DNA from: Rhodococcus pseudokoreensis
Lineage (GTDB): Bacteria > Actinomycetota > Actinomycetes > Mycobacteriales > Mycobacteriaceae
DNA length: 64,000 nucleotides
Assembly: GCF_017068395.1 (NCBI RefSeq)
Contig: NZ_CP070619.1
Coordinates: 7,192,001 to 7,256,000 of the forward strand
Reading direction: 5' to 3'
Part shown: in pieces, positions 16,490-26,082 of the stretch
How the letters are laid out: every line of letters starts with the position of its first letter
Position numbering within the stretch: position 1 is the stretch's first letter
The notes under the pieces: model-generated
What the model was told of the DNA's origin: nothing
Databases searched by the model: none
The model's input: the letters and a program-made list of their open reading frames with translations, nothing else
Translations under genes and position numbers: made by a program

Positions 16490-16601
16490 GGAGGAAATGT
16501 TAGCGCGCGGTTGATCTATGTCACGTTCGAACGGTCCTGCCTGCGCATCGTTGGTAGTTTGGCGGGAGATTCCCGTACGCGCTGCGTGAGGAGATTCGGC
16601 C

Positions 16602-18147
<1,546 letters not shown>

Positions 18148-18155
<8 letters not shown>

Positions 18156-19389
18156 CCGGCACCTTCTCGTCCAGTTCCTTCAGCACGGGCAGCGCGAAGC
18201 ACGCCAGCCCGATGATCAGGACCGGGATCGCGAGCACGAAGAACGTCGGCTGGATTCCCCACTTGTCGAGGATCGGGCCGGCCAGCAGATAGCCCAGCGG
18301 ACCCGCCGCATACGCGGTGGACGTCATCACCCCGGTGACCCGGCCGCGCATGTGCTCCGGGCTGCGAGTCTGCATGGCGTAGTTCGCGATCGGGCCGACC
18401 GGGCCGAACACCAGACCCTGCAGGAGAGCCAGCGCCAGGATCGCCCACAGCGGAGGAAGGAACGCCATCGCGACCATCGCCGCGCCCAGCACCGTCACCG
18501 CCACCACCATCAGCATCCGGCGCGACACGAACGGCGCGAGCGGTCCGTACGCAAGGGCGCCCACCACGCCGCCGATGCTGAGCGCCATCAGCACCGAACC
18601 CAGTTGCGCAGGTTTGTCGAGTTCGGTGAAGTACACCGGGAACACCACCGACTCGACCGGCATGTACAGCGCGACCACCGCCATGTCCACGAGCGCGATC
18701 GTGCGCAGGAGCCGGTTGTGCCACACGAACTTCAATCCTTCGAGCGTGCCGTGCCAGATGGACGTCGGACGCGTCGCGGTGTCCGGCCTGCCGGCGTTCT
18801 CGAGACGCAGGAACGCGATCGTCGCCACGGACAGCAGGAATCCGGCGGCAGCGACCCACAACGTGTTCACCGCACCCACGGTGGCGATGAGGACGCCACC
18901 GATACCCGGCCCGACGAGATACGCCACGTTGTAATTGGCCTCGTAGAGGCTGTTCATCCGGTCGAGGGACCATCCCGCGGACTTCGTGGCGGCGGGCAGC
19001 ATCGACTCCCTGGCCGCGATGCCGGCCGGATCGAACGCGGCGCCGATCGCGGCGAGGACGGCGATCACCGTGACGGTGAGTCCCGCCGTGGTCGCGATCA
19101 CCGGGATGGCCGCCACGGACAGGGCCGACAGGCAGTCGGAGATCAGCGACGTGCGACGTCGTCCGAACAGGTCGACGAACGTGCCCGCGAACAGGCTCGA
19201 CAGCAACAACGGGAGGGTGGCCGCGCCCGCGACGATCGCGGCGTCGGACGCGCGACCGGTCTGCTCGAGCACGAGCCACGGCAGCACGACGATCACGATG
19301 CCGTTGCCCGTGGAGGAGAACAGCGTCGCGACGTTCAGCAGGATCAGGGGCCCGAACCGTCGAGTCACAGCCGTCTCGGTGGCGGTCAC
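18148..19389 (-). CDS. MFS transporter, MFS_3/EntS-like exporter
   Basis: 413 residues with about 12 hydrophobic segments. The N-terminal half carries LLNVATLFSSTGNGIVIVVLPWLVLEQT and motif A as FAGTFVDLFGRRRTSLI. The repeat in the second half is PLAPFVSRRMLMV. The phrase MQTRSPEHMRGRVTGVMTS is characteristic of the MFS_3 group (enterobactin exporter and macrolide-efflux relatives). Location is the cytoplasmic membrane and direction is probably export. The substrate is unknown, and there are no siderophore biosynthesis genes nearby to suggest one. The first codon is ATG 19389. Confidence 0.85.
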
Positions 19390-19473
19390 GGCAGGGGTCC
19401 TCTGGTCGGCTCGGTCGGTGGTCCTTCGACGCTAACAGCGAGGTCGTGGCCACCGCGAGCGAATTTTCGGCCG

Positions 19474-20001
19474 CTACTGGTTGCGTTGCAGGGTCAACTC
19501 GGCGAGCGTGCGCGCGCCGTCGCACGGGTCGCCCGTCCCGGACCGCTGCTGCACCCACCACGTGATGACACCGGAGTAGGCGGCGGTGATCCCGCACGCC
19601 GCCGAATCACCCGGCCGCCGGGCGCTGAACGCCGACGTGCCCGCGATCGACGTGGCCTCCACCTGATAGCCCAGCTGGTCGGCCACCGCCCGCTCCCGCT
19701 GCAGCGAGTTGTTCTCGAACCAGCCGAACGTGACGTCGATCGATCCGGCGGCGGACGACACCGTCCACATGCACACCGCACCGTAGAAGTACTGGTCGAT
19801 GCCTGCGCCGTGCAGGGTCTCCGCGATCTTGTCGTCGGGGACGGCGTCGCATTCGCGCAGGAGCTTGTCGAACTGCGGCGAGCCGCCGTCGTCGGAGGAC
19901 CCGGCGCCCTCGGGCAGGGGAGTGCCCGTGACAGAGGTGCCGCATCCGGCCAGCACCATCGCCGACGCCACCGCCGCGGCGAGTCGCCGGGCGCCGCTCA
20001 C
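19474..20001 (-). CDS. DUF3558 lipoprotein (second of tandem pair)
   Basis: 175 residues. GTG 20001 overlaps the TGA of the preceding paralogue (GTGA). The signal peptide ends in the lipobox AMVLAGCG (Cys about 20). The mature domain has CDAVPDDKIAETL, CMWTV and FGWFENNSLQRERAVADQLGYQVEATSIAGTSAF, with paired cysteines (CDxxPD, VCMW, AACGI, DPCDGA). This is the DUF3558 pattern common among mycobacterial and rhodococcal surface lipoproteins of unknown role. It forms a three-gene overlapping operon with its paralogue and a GNAT-like gene. Confidence 0.8.
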   Translation of the reverse strand: MSGARRLAAAVASAMVLAGCGTSVTGTPLPEGAGSSDDGGSPQFDKLLRECDAVPDDKIAETLHGAGIDQYFYGAVCMWTVSSAAGSIDVTFGWFENNSLQRERAVADQLGYQVEATSIAGTSAFSARRPGDSAACGITAAYSGVITWWVQQRSGTGDPCDGARTLAELTLQRNQ

Positions 20002-20537
20002 TTGGCCTTCCCCAGCGTCAGCCGGCCGAGCGCAGTCGGGGCCTCGCACGGATCGGCGGGTGCACTGCCGGCGCCGTAGCGGACCAGCCAGTGCACGAAA
20101 TCGGAACCGGTGCCGAGCGCGACCTCGCAGAACCCGACGTTCTGCGACGAGAACCCGCGATGCCCGGCGATCTCGAGGTCGTGGACCTCGTGACCGATGC
20201 CCTTGGCCACCGCCCGCTCCCGGTCGATGGGGCTGCCGCGGTACCAGGTGAACATCACGTACCGTTCGCCGCCGTCCGCTTCCCACCGGCACTTGATGCC
20301 GTTCCGCGACACCGGGGTGAGCCCGGCGATCCCCGCCCGCTCGTACACCTCGGCGTCGGTCAGCGAACCGCATTCACCCACGAACGGGCCGGGCTGCGCG
20401 GCCACCGAGGTGGTCGGCGCGGACGCCGGACCGGTGTCGGAACCGCTGCCGGAACCGCAGCCGGCCAGCACTACCGTCGCGGCGAGAAGACAACTCGCGC
20501 GGACGGCGGGGCGGAGCGGATCAGACGAGCTCCGCAT
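19998..20537 (-). CDS. DUF3558 lipoprotein (first of tandem pair)
   Basis: 179 residues from ATG 20537, which lies 17 nt inside the 3' end of the GNAT-like gene. The signal peptide closes with the lipobox TVVLAGCG. After a Ser/Thr/Pro linker the DUF3558 domain appears: CGSLTDAEVYERAGI, KCRWEADG, FTWYRGSPIDRERAVAKGIGHEV. Its disulfide-type Cys positions parallel those of the downstream gene, so the two are tandem paralogues. The family has no established activity; it is anchored outside the membrane. Overlap on both sides indicates strict co-translation. Confidence 0.8.
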   Translation of the reverse strand: MRSSSDPLRPAVRASCLLAATVVLAGCGSGSGSDTGPASAPTTSVAAQPGPFVGECGSLTDAEVYERAGIAGLTPVSRNGIKCRWEADGGERYVMFTWYRGSPIDRERAVAKGIGHEVHDLEIAGHRGFSSQNVGFCEVALGTGSDFVHWLVRYGAGSAPADPCEAPTALGRLTLGKAK

Positions 20538-20796
20538 AGCTCGGATTCTCGGCGATGTACTTCTCCACGTACGAGCACGACGGGATCACGGAGAGCCCGC
20601 TGGACTTCGTGTCGTCGAGGGCGGCCTTCACCACCACCGCCGCCAGGCCCTGCCCGCGAAACTGCGGGTACGTCACGGTGTGGTGGAAGTCGCGGGCACC
20701 GTTCCGCTCGAAGTAGTCGGCGTATCCGGCCAGCTGGCCGTCGAGGTAGATCTCGAACCGGGATTCCGACACGTCGTGTTCCACCGTGGCCGCCAC
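20521..20796 (-). CDS. Small GNAT-fold N-acetyltransferase-like protein (YjdJ type)
   Basis: 91 residues from ATG 20796. The sequence FEIYLDGQLAGYADYF followed by FHHTVTYPQFRGQGLAAVVVKAAL contains the acetyl-CoA pyrophosphate-binding motif (Q-x-x-G-x-G/A as QFRGQGLA). The tail (VIPSCSYVEKYIAENPSY) is the usual YjdJ/ElaA-like ending (CSYV...P.Y). This is the compact GCN5-related family; the substrate is not known. It is first gene of the overlapping operon with the two DUF3558 lipoproteins, an unexpected pairing of a cytosolic enzyme with surface proteins. Confidence 0.85.
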   Translation of the reverse strand: MAATVEHDVSESRFEIYLDGQLAGYADYFERNGARDFHHTVTYPQFRGQGLAAVVVKAALDDTKSSGLSVIPSCSYVEKYIAENPSYAELV

Positions 20797-20860
20797 AGAT
20801 CGCTCCTCTGCTCGTGTGGCGTGCGCGCTGTCCCGCGCACGCTGTCACTCGCAGATTACG

Positions 20861-22051
20861 TCAGTCCGCCAGGTTGGTGCGCAGCAGCATGACGTTGTAG
20901 TCCGACCAGGTGGTGGCCAGGAAATACAGGTCGGATCCCTTCGACCACGGGTGCATGTACGCGCCGTACAGCTCGGGCACGTCCCGGCTGCTCACGAGCA
21001 CTTCGGGTTCGCTCCAGCCGGATTCGAGGTGGTCGGATCGGCGCATGACCACCGAGTTGCCGGCATCGGTGTACATCGCCACGAACTGACCGAGGTATTC
21101 GTTGTACTGCACCGACAACTCGCTGACCGGTCCGGGGATCACCGGTGCGGCGACAGTCGCGTTGGTCTTCACCCACGCCTTGCCGTCCCAGTACTTGTAC
21201 AGCGAGAGGTTCCGGATGTCCGCCTCCTTCACCCGCGACAACCGGGCGTCGCCGGACCGCCCCGACGGGGTGCCGAACGCGTAGACGAATCCGTCGTGCT
21301 TGACGTACGAGCCCATCTGGAAGTTCTCGGCGCCCGTGCCCGGCACGTTGGGCCGCAGCGTCAGGGGATCGGTGACCCAGTTCTCGCCGTTGTCCACGGA
21401 GTACGCGATGCCGGACGCGTTGGTGTCCCACTCGCCCGGGGCGCCCCAGCTGCGCACCGACATGTAATTGATGTACTGCGTCGCGGCCGGGCCCGCGCCG
21501 ACCGAGATGCCGGTGGTGGGGATGACGGTCTGCTCCACACCCGGGATCTTCTGGCTCTGGATGATCTCCTTGGAATGATTCGGCAGATCGACCGGGGAAT
21601 TGTCGATGCCCATCCCGTCGGTGAGGTCCTTGTCGGAGCTGCGCAGCAGGATGTTGCTGCGCCAGTCGCCGACCAGACCGCACAGCGGGTTGTCGCTCAG
21701 CCCGACGGTGTCGCCGAACGCGGTGAGGATCTCGCCTCCACCGTTGTCCCACATGATGCCGAGGTCGGTGCCGAGTACCCGGAACCTGCCGATCGTGTCG
21801 TTGGGGCTGCGCGGGCCGGTGATGTGTGCGATTGCCTGAGTTTTGCCACGCAGCTCGGGAAGGCGGCCGTCGCTGCCGTTGAGCCAAGGGATGGGGTTGA
21901 TGCCCTGGCCCGAGCCGCTCGATCCGAGGCTGCCGGTTCCGCCGAGGCACGGCGCCGCCGTCGCAACAGGGGGCGCCATCGTGAAAAACGTGCAGGTGGA
22001 AGCGAGTAAGGCGGGCATCGCCAGGGAGGCGACACGGCGGAGTCTGGTCAC
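20861..22051 (-). CDS. Secreted DUF4185 protein (GH183 endo-D-arabinanase family)
   Basis: 396 residues with a Sec signal peptide (cleavage probably after PPVATAA, about residue 33). The mature region is a five-bladed-propeller-like DUF4185 domain: LGIMWDNGGGEILTAFGDTVG, WRSNILLRSSD, NYMSVRSWGAPGEW, FQMGSYVKHDGFVYAFGTPSGR and the terminal ELYGAYMHPWS. Recent work on mycobacteria assigned DUF4185 enzymes to endo-D-arabinanases that cut arabinan of arabinogalactan/lipoarabinomannan. That fits an arabinogalactan-containing host cell wall. The domain call is firm. Arabinan as substrate here is inference from the family. It acts outside the membrane in wall remodelling. Confidence 0.82.
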   Translation of the reverse strand: MTRLRRVASLAMPALLASTCTFFTMAPPVATAAPCLGGTGSLGSSGSGQGINPIPWLNGSDGRLPELRGKTQAIAHITGPRSPNDTIGRFRVLGTDLGIMWDNGGGEILTAFGDTVGLSDNPLCGLVGDWRSNILLRSSDKDLTDGMGIDNSPVDLPNHSKEIIQSQKIPGVEQTVIPTTGISVGAGPAATQYINYMSVRSWGAPGEWDTNASGIAYSVDNGENWVTDPLTLRPNVPGTGAENFQMGSYVKHDGFVYAFGTPSGRSGDARLSRVKEADIRNLSLYKYWDGKAWVKTNATVAAPVIPGPVSELSVQYNEYLGQFVAMYTDAGNSVVMRRSDHLESGWSEPEVLVSSRDVPELYGAYMHPWSKGSDLYFLATTWSDYNVMLLRTNLAD

Positions 22052-22161
22052 GAGCGCACCTCTCTGCGACGAGTCGAGTTCGGTCCGGTCACGCTAGCAA
22101 TACCTCACCTGTCACACCAGTCCCTTGGGTAACCATTGGGTATCGCACCCGCCCTGGGTAG

Positions 22162-23535
22162 CTACAGGATCGCTCCGGGGTTGAGTATCCCCAGCGGGTC
22201 GAGTGCCGTCTTGATCCGCTGCGTCAATTCCATGACGTCCGGGCCCAACTGGTCGGGCAACCAGGCCTTCTTCAGGCGGCCGACGCCGTGCTCGCCGGTG
22301 ATCGTACCGCCGAGAGCGATTGCGAGGTCCATGATCTCGCCGAAAGCGAGATGGGCGCGCTCGGCCATCGCGGCGTCCTCGGGGTCGAACACGATGAGCG
22401 GGTGCGTGTTTCCGTCGCCGGCGTGGGCGATCACCGCGACCATCACGTCACGCTCGCGGGAGATGGCCGCGATTCCCTCCACCAGCGCAGGCAGTTTCGG
22501 CAGCGGGACCCCGACGTCCTCGAGCAGCAGGGTGCCCAGTCTCTCGACCGCGGGGATCGCGAATCGTCTTGCCGCGGCGAATGCTTCGCCCTCGTCGGGG
22601 TCGTCGGTGGTGAAGACCTCGGTCGCGCCGTTCGCCGTGCAGGCGTCCGCCATGACGGAAATCTCTTCGGCCGCAATCGCACCGGGGGCATCCGACCGGG
22701 CGATGAGCATCGCCTCCGCCGTCCGGTCGAGGCCCATCTTCAGTGCGTCCTCGACGGCGCCGATCGAGGCGCGGTCCATGAACTCGAGCATCGACGGTCG
22801 CAGCGTGCGGGTGATGGCCAGCACGGTGTCGGCGGCCGCCTGCACGGAGGCGAACGACGCGACAAGGGTGCTCGCAGGCGGCTGGGCCGGGATCAGCCGC
22901 AGCGTCGCCTCCGTGACGATGCCGAGCGTTCCCTCGCTCCCGACGAACAACTTGGTCAGCGACAGGCCGGCCACGTCCTTCAGGCGCGGGCCGCCGAGGC
23001 GCACGTCCGTCCCGTCCGCGAGAACCACCCGCAGCGCGAGGATGTAGTCGGTGGTGACGCCGTACTTGACGCAGCACAGCCCGCCCGCGTTGGTCGCGAC
23101 GTTGCCGCCGATCGAGCACATCTCGAACGACGACGGATCGGGCGGGTACCAGAGGCCGTGTTCGGCGGCCGCGGCCTTGACCTCGGCGTTGAGCAGTCCC
23201 GGTTCGACGACGGCGATCCGCGTGACCGGGTCCACCTCGATCCGGCGCATGCGTTCGGTGCTGACCACCACGCTGCCCGCCACGGCGGTGGCGCCGCCGC
23301 TGAGCCCGGACCCGGCGCCGCGCGGGATCACGGGGACGCGGTGCTCGGTCGCCCAGCGCATCACCACCTGGACTTCCTCGGTGGTCGCGGGGCGGGCGAC
23401 GGCGAGGGGGAGGACGGCGTCGGGGTCGCGCGCCCAGTCCTGGCGGTAGGACGCCAGGACGTCCGGATCGGTGACGAGGCAGCCCCGGGGGAGCGCGCTC
23501 GTGAGCGCCGCGAGTGCGTCGTCGGTGACCGTCAT
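22162..23535 (-). CDS. FAD-linked oxidase, GlcD/D-lactate dehydrogenase type
   Basis: 457 residues from ATG 23535 with AGGAG upstream. The N-terminal PCMH FAD domain contains VPVIPRGAGSGLSGGAT and PPDPSSFEMCSIGGNVATNAGG. The C-terminal domain contains VMVAVIAHAGDGNTHPL (His metal/substrate site) and GGTITGEHGVGRLKK, closing with the family's DPLGILNPG. It is a VAO-type flavoprotein oxidising 2-hydroxy acids (glycolate, D-lactate or similar) with an unknown acceptor. No GlcE or GlcF partner genes are adjacent, so it is probably a stand-alone D-2-hydroxyacid dehydrogenase. Upstream lies a long gene-free region. Confidence 0.88.
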   Translation of the reverse strand: MTVTDDALAALTSALPRGCLVTDPDVLASYRQDWARDPDAVLPLAVARPATTEEVQVVMRWATEHRVPVIPRGAGSGLSGGATAVAGSVVVSTERMRRIEVDPVTRIAVVEPGLLNAEVKAAAAEHGLWYPPDPSSFEMCSIGGNVATNAGGLCCVKYGVTTDYILALRVVLADGTDVRLGGPRLKDVAGLSLTKLFVGSEGTLGIVTEATLRLIPAQPPASTLVASFASVQAAADTVLAITRTLRPSMLEFMDRASIGAVEDALKMGLDRTAEAMLIARSDAPGAIAAEEISVMADACTANGATEVFTTDDPDEGEAFAAARRFAIPAVERLGTLLLEDVGVPLPKLPALVEGIAAISRERDVMVAVIAHAGDGNTHPLIVFDPEDAAMAERAHLAFGEIMDLAIALGGTITGEHGVGRLKKAWLPDQLGPDVMELTQRIKTALDPLGILNPGAIL

Positions 23536-24048
23536 CGTGACTCCTGGAATGCGGGTGTCGGGGACCTCGACGGTAGCCCGGCGGACGACGACTGTCCGCG
23601 AATTGGTCATGTGTCCAACTGAACCGATTCCGACCGTGTTTCCCGGATATCGCTCCAACCTGGACGTTCGGTGCAGAAGCGACTCCCCAATAGCCCATCT
23701 GTTAGTTACTTACGCGTAGGAGTCTCACGATGTGGGATCAGGGGGGTGAATTTTTTCGGGGGGTCCACCGGTGGGGTATGCACCCGTGCCCGGAGGGGAA
23801 AATGCTGGTAGGGGCGTCCCGTCAGCCGGGTGGACCCGGACAAATCGGGTGTAACACAGGTCACAATCGCCACTCTGTTACCGGATCGTATCGACCAGGC
23901 AATGCAAAAACCCACTTCTACGGGTTAGCGTCTTGCATCGTCAAACACCGGCGAGGCGTTACACCCAAACGGAGATTCTCACGAAATGTGAGCCAGAACA
24001 CCGTTGGGGCCGGGTTTTGCCGCACCGACCCTGGAAGGACCCGCACCG
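23536..24048. other. 513-nt gene-free divergent regulatory region
   Basis: It separates the GlcD-type oxidase (minus) from the small orphan gene (plus). I see no credible gene. It contains G-runs flanking an A/T tract (GGGGGGTGAATTTTTTCGGGGGG at about 23741), a short palindrome CCACCGGTGG at about 23764 and a CRP-like site at 23850-23865. The stretch 23880-23990 is less GC-rich than its surroundings, which fits promoters or a long untranslated leader for the gene at 24049. Confidence 0.5.
23850..23865. promoter_or_regulatory. Possible CRP/GlxR-type operator (imperfect)
   Basis: TGTAACACAGGTCACA matches the CRP-family consensus TGTGA-N6-TCACA except for one base in the left half. It lies about 185 nt upstream of the gene at 24049, within the long divergent region. 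One mismatch in a GC-rich genome makes this a weak call on its own. It is listed because a perfect site and a near-perfect site occur elsewhere in the window. Confidence 0.3.
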
Positions 24049-24378
24049 ATGAATGCACTCCACCGAGATCCCAGCAGCTACATCTCCGCGATGTTCTCGT
24101 ACGAGTTCCTCGATGGTGGAATCGACTACGACTCCATCGAGCAGATCCACCGTGGCGAGTTCGACGAATGGATCTTCGCACTCGCCGGTTCGGGACTGTT
24201 CACCAACGAGGAAGTCCGGTCGATGGTCCAGGAATGGCGCCTGAACCCGAAGACCCTCCTGAACACGCTCCTCGCCGACGCGGACGAAGTCACCGCCAAG
24301 CGCTGCGAGGTCACCTGGGCCGCACTCGACCGCGTCGCCCCCTTCACCCCGTCCGTGCCGGTCGCCGTCTTCGGCTGA
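24049..24378 (+). CDS. Small conserved protein of unknown function
   Basis: 109 residues from ATG 24049 (MNALHRDPSSY), preceded by GGAAGGA at suitable distance; upstream in-frame codons have no such signal. The protein is acidic and helical, with no signal peptide or membrane segment: a Tyr/Asp-rich start (FLDGGIDYDSIEQIHRGEFDEWIF), then NEEVRSMVQEWRLNPKTLLNTLLADADEV and CEVTWAALDRVAPF. I do not recognise the family. The unusually long upstream region with a CRP-like site suggests a regulated, possibly strongly expressed gene. Its stop is 29 nt from the convergent peptidase gene. Confidence 0.7.
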   Translation: MNALHRDPSSYISAMFSYEFLDGGIDYDSIEQIHRGEFDEWIFALAGSGLFTNEEVRSMVQEWRLNPKTLLNTLLADADEVTAKRCEVTWAALDRVAPFTPSVPVAVFG

Positions 24379-24407
24379 AGGCCTCCCCGCCGCAGGGCTC
24401 GCCGTCG

Positions 24408-25091
24408 TCAGACGAGTTCGGTTCGATCTCCGTTCACGACGATCGCCTGATCGTCCGTCAAGGTGCGGTACTCGATGCCGGCGAGCCTCAGAGCGTCGAC
24501 CGTGCGCCGAACGGCTGCTGCGTCCTCCAAGGGCACCGCGTTTCCGGCCCCTGGAAGCTCCGCAGGCGGGTAATGCGGCACGATCGCGAAGCCCACCATC
24601 CCCAGTCCGTCCCAGCGCGGCTCCACGCCACACGTCGCGACCACCTCCGCCGGGTCATCGGAGGAGTCGAGACCGTGCAGCGTCGGAGTCATCACACACG
24701 CCCCCGCGCTGTAGCCGGCGTACACCAGCGAATCGCTCGCCAACAGTTCCGGGATCACCCGGTCCGCCCCGCTCCGGGCCATCTGCGCACGTAACACGAA
24801 CGTGTTCCCGCCGCGCACCCACACCAGGCCGAACCCGTCGAGCCGCTGCCTCAGCGCGGCCGCACGCGGCTGCCCGTCGTCACCGATGTAGTCGCGTAGA
24901 TCCACCTCCTCCGCGGTGAAGCCCAGGCGCGTCAGCGGCATGACGTCACTCACGACCGCGGACGTCCGCGCCGTCCGCGGCCACGCGTCCGCTGCCGCCG
25001 CGATCACCCCGACGCGCCCCGGACGGCCGACGAGCGACAGCAGCGGCGCGGGATCCGCGCCGAACCGGTACGAGGACAGGAACAGGCGCAC
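24408..25091 (-). CDS. Peptidase family S51 (dipeptidase E-like)
   Basis: 227 residues from GTG 25091, five nt after the stop of the upstream gene. It begins VRLFLSSYRFGADP, as PepE-type proteins do. The nucleophile motif is YAGYSAGACVM (Ser in G-x-S-A-G), preceded by WVRGGNTFVLR. The downstream phrase GMVGFAIVPHYPP supplies the conserved His region. Family S51 contains aspartyl dipeptidases and cyanophycinases; the size fits the dipeptidase branch. It is a cytoplasmic serine peptidase probably acting on Asp-X dipeptides, co-transcribed with the DinB-fold gene. Confidence 0.85.
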   Translation of the reverse strand: MRLFLSSYRFGADPAPLLSLVGRPGRVGVIAAAADAWPRTARTSAVVSDVMPLTRLGFTAEEVDLRDYIGDDGQPRAAALRQRLDGFGLVWVRGGNTFVLRAQMARSGADRVIPELLASDSLVYAGYSAGACVMTPTLHGLDSSDDPAEVVATCGVEPRWDGLGMVGFAIVPHYPPAELPGAGNAVPLEDAAAVRRTVDALRLAGIEYRTLTDDQAIVVNGDRTELV

Positions 25092-25096
25092 CGCGG

Positions 25097-25915
25097 TCAG
25101 ATCGTGAACGCGAGGTTGTCGACGATCCGCTTGCCCGCGTCGGTGTCGCCGCTCAACGCGATCTCGTCGCGGTGGTCCGCGGCCGTCGTCCTGCCACCCG
25201 CCAGCCGGGTGAACAGCCGGGAGTCGAGAGTCACCGTCGTGGTGGCCTCCGACGGCAGTTCGTCGACCACCGCGGCCCGGCCGTCGACGGCGATGTGAAT
25301 GTTGCGAGCGAGCGGTCCCGTCAGCTCGAGCGTGATCCTCGATCCGTCCGGGGCCTTGCCGCGCTTGCCGACGAGGAACGCGACGGCGCCTGCGATCTCC
25401 GCGAACGCCGTCTCCCCGCGCAGGCCGCCCTCGTCGCCGGGCATCCCGAGCGCGTCCCGCAGGTCGAGCTCGTGCATCCAGCAGTCGAACACGCGGATGC
25501 GCATGAAACGGAGATAGGGTGCCGGCCCGACCGGTGTGGTGGTCTCGGCCGCGAACATCTCGTCGGTCATCTCGCCCAGCTCCGACCGCCTGCGGGCAAC
25601 GATCATCCGGAAACGCTCGAGCATTTCGGGGCCCGAGCACCCCCGCAGTCCCTCCACCCACTCTTCGTTGAACGCACCGATCTCGTTGCGCACGTGGGCG
25701 AGGCCGCGGACGTCGATGGTGGTGTGCGGCGCGGAGATTCCGGCGAGCAGAGACTCTGTGCCGATCAGATGCGCGGTCACGTCGTGTACCGTCCACCCCG
25801 GCAGCGCGGTGGGCGTGAACCACGCGTCGCCGGACAACGAGGACAGCACGTCGTCGAGTACGTCCCACTCCTCGAACAACGCGTCGAGGATCGGTTCCTT
25901 CTGCAGGGCATTCAC
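25097..25915 (-). CDS. DinB-fold protein, mycothiol-dependent maleylpyruvate isomerase-like (TIGR03083)
   Basis: 272 residues from GTG 25915, with AAAGGAGG about 10 nt upstream. The N-terminal four-helix part contains LPGWTVHDVTAHLIGTESLLAG, with the metal-binding His of the MDMPI_N family, and later CWMHELDLRDALG (second His). The C-terminal MDMPI_C/SCP2-like half ends in TTTVTLDSRLFTRLAGGRT. Members use mycothiol as cofactor or leaving thiol in Actinobacteria; individual reactions are mostly unknown. It precedes the S51 peptidase by 5 nt. Confidence 0.85.
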   Translation of the reverse strand: MNALQKEPILDALFEEWDVLDDVLSSLSGDAWFTPTALPGWTVHDVTAHLIGTESLLAGISAPHTTIDVRGLAHVRNEIGAFNEEWVEGLRGCSGPEMLERFRMIVARRRSELGEMTDEMFAAETTTPVGPAPYLRFMRIRVFDCWMHELDLRDALGMPGDEGGLRGETAFAEIAGAVAFLVGKRGKAPDGSRITLELTGPLARNIHIAVDGRAAVVDELPSEATTTVTLDSRLFTRLAGGRTTAADHRDEIALSGDTDAGKRIVDNLAFTI

Positions 25916-26082
25916 GGGTCGTACGCCTCCTTTTGCCTCAACTCTAGGACCTTCCGCCGGACAGTCCGAGCATTTTCGCCGCGGGCGGGCGAATGCGCCG
26001 GTGAGAGCGTCGAAGGCCTCCCCGTCCGGGGTTCGGTGTGGTAGACCGATGGTGAGAATCTCCATTAACAAAAGGAGTGCGG

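Noticed and set aside
16500..16601. CRP-like half-sites (GTTGATCTATGTCACG) between NrtR-like gene and esterase
   Set aside because: Two or more mismatches to the consensus. Not distinguishable from chance.
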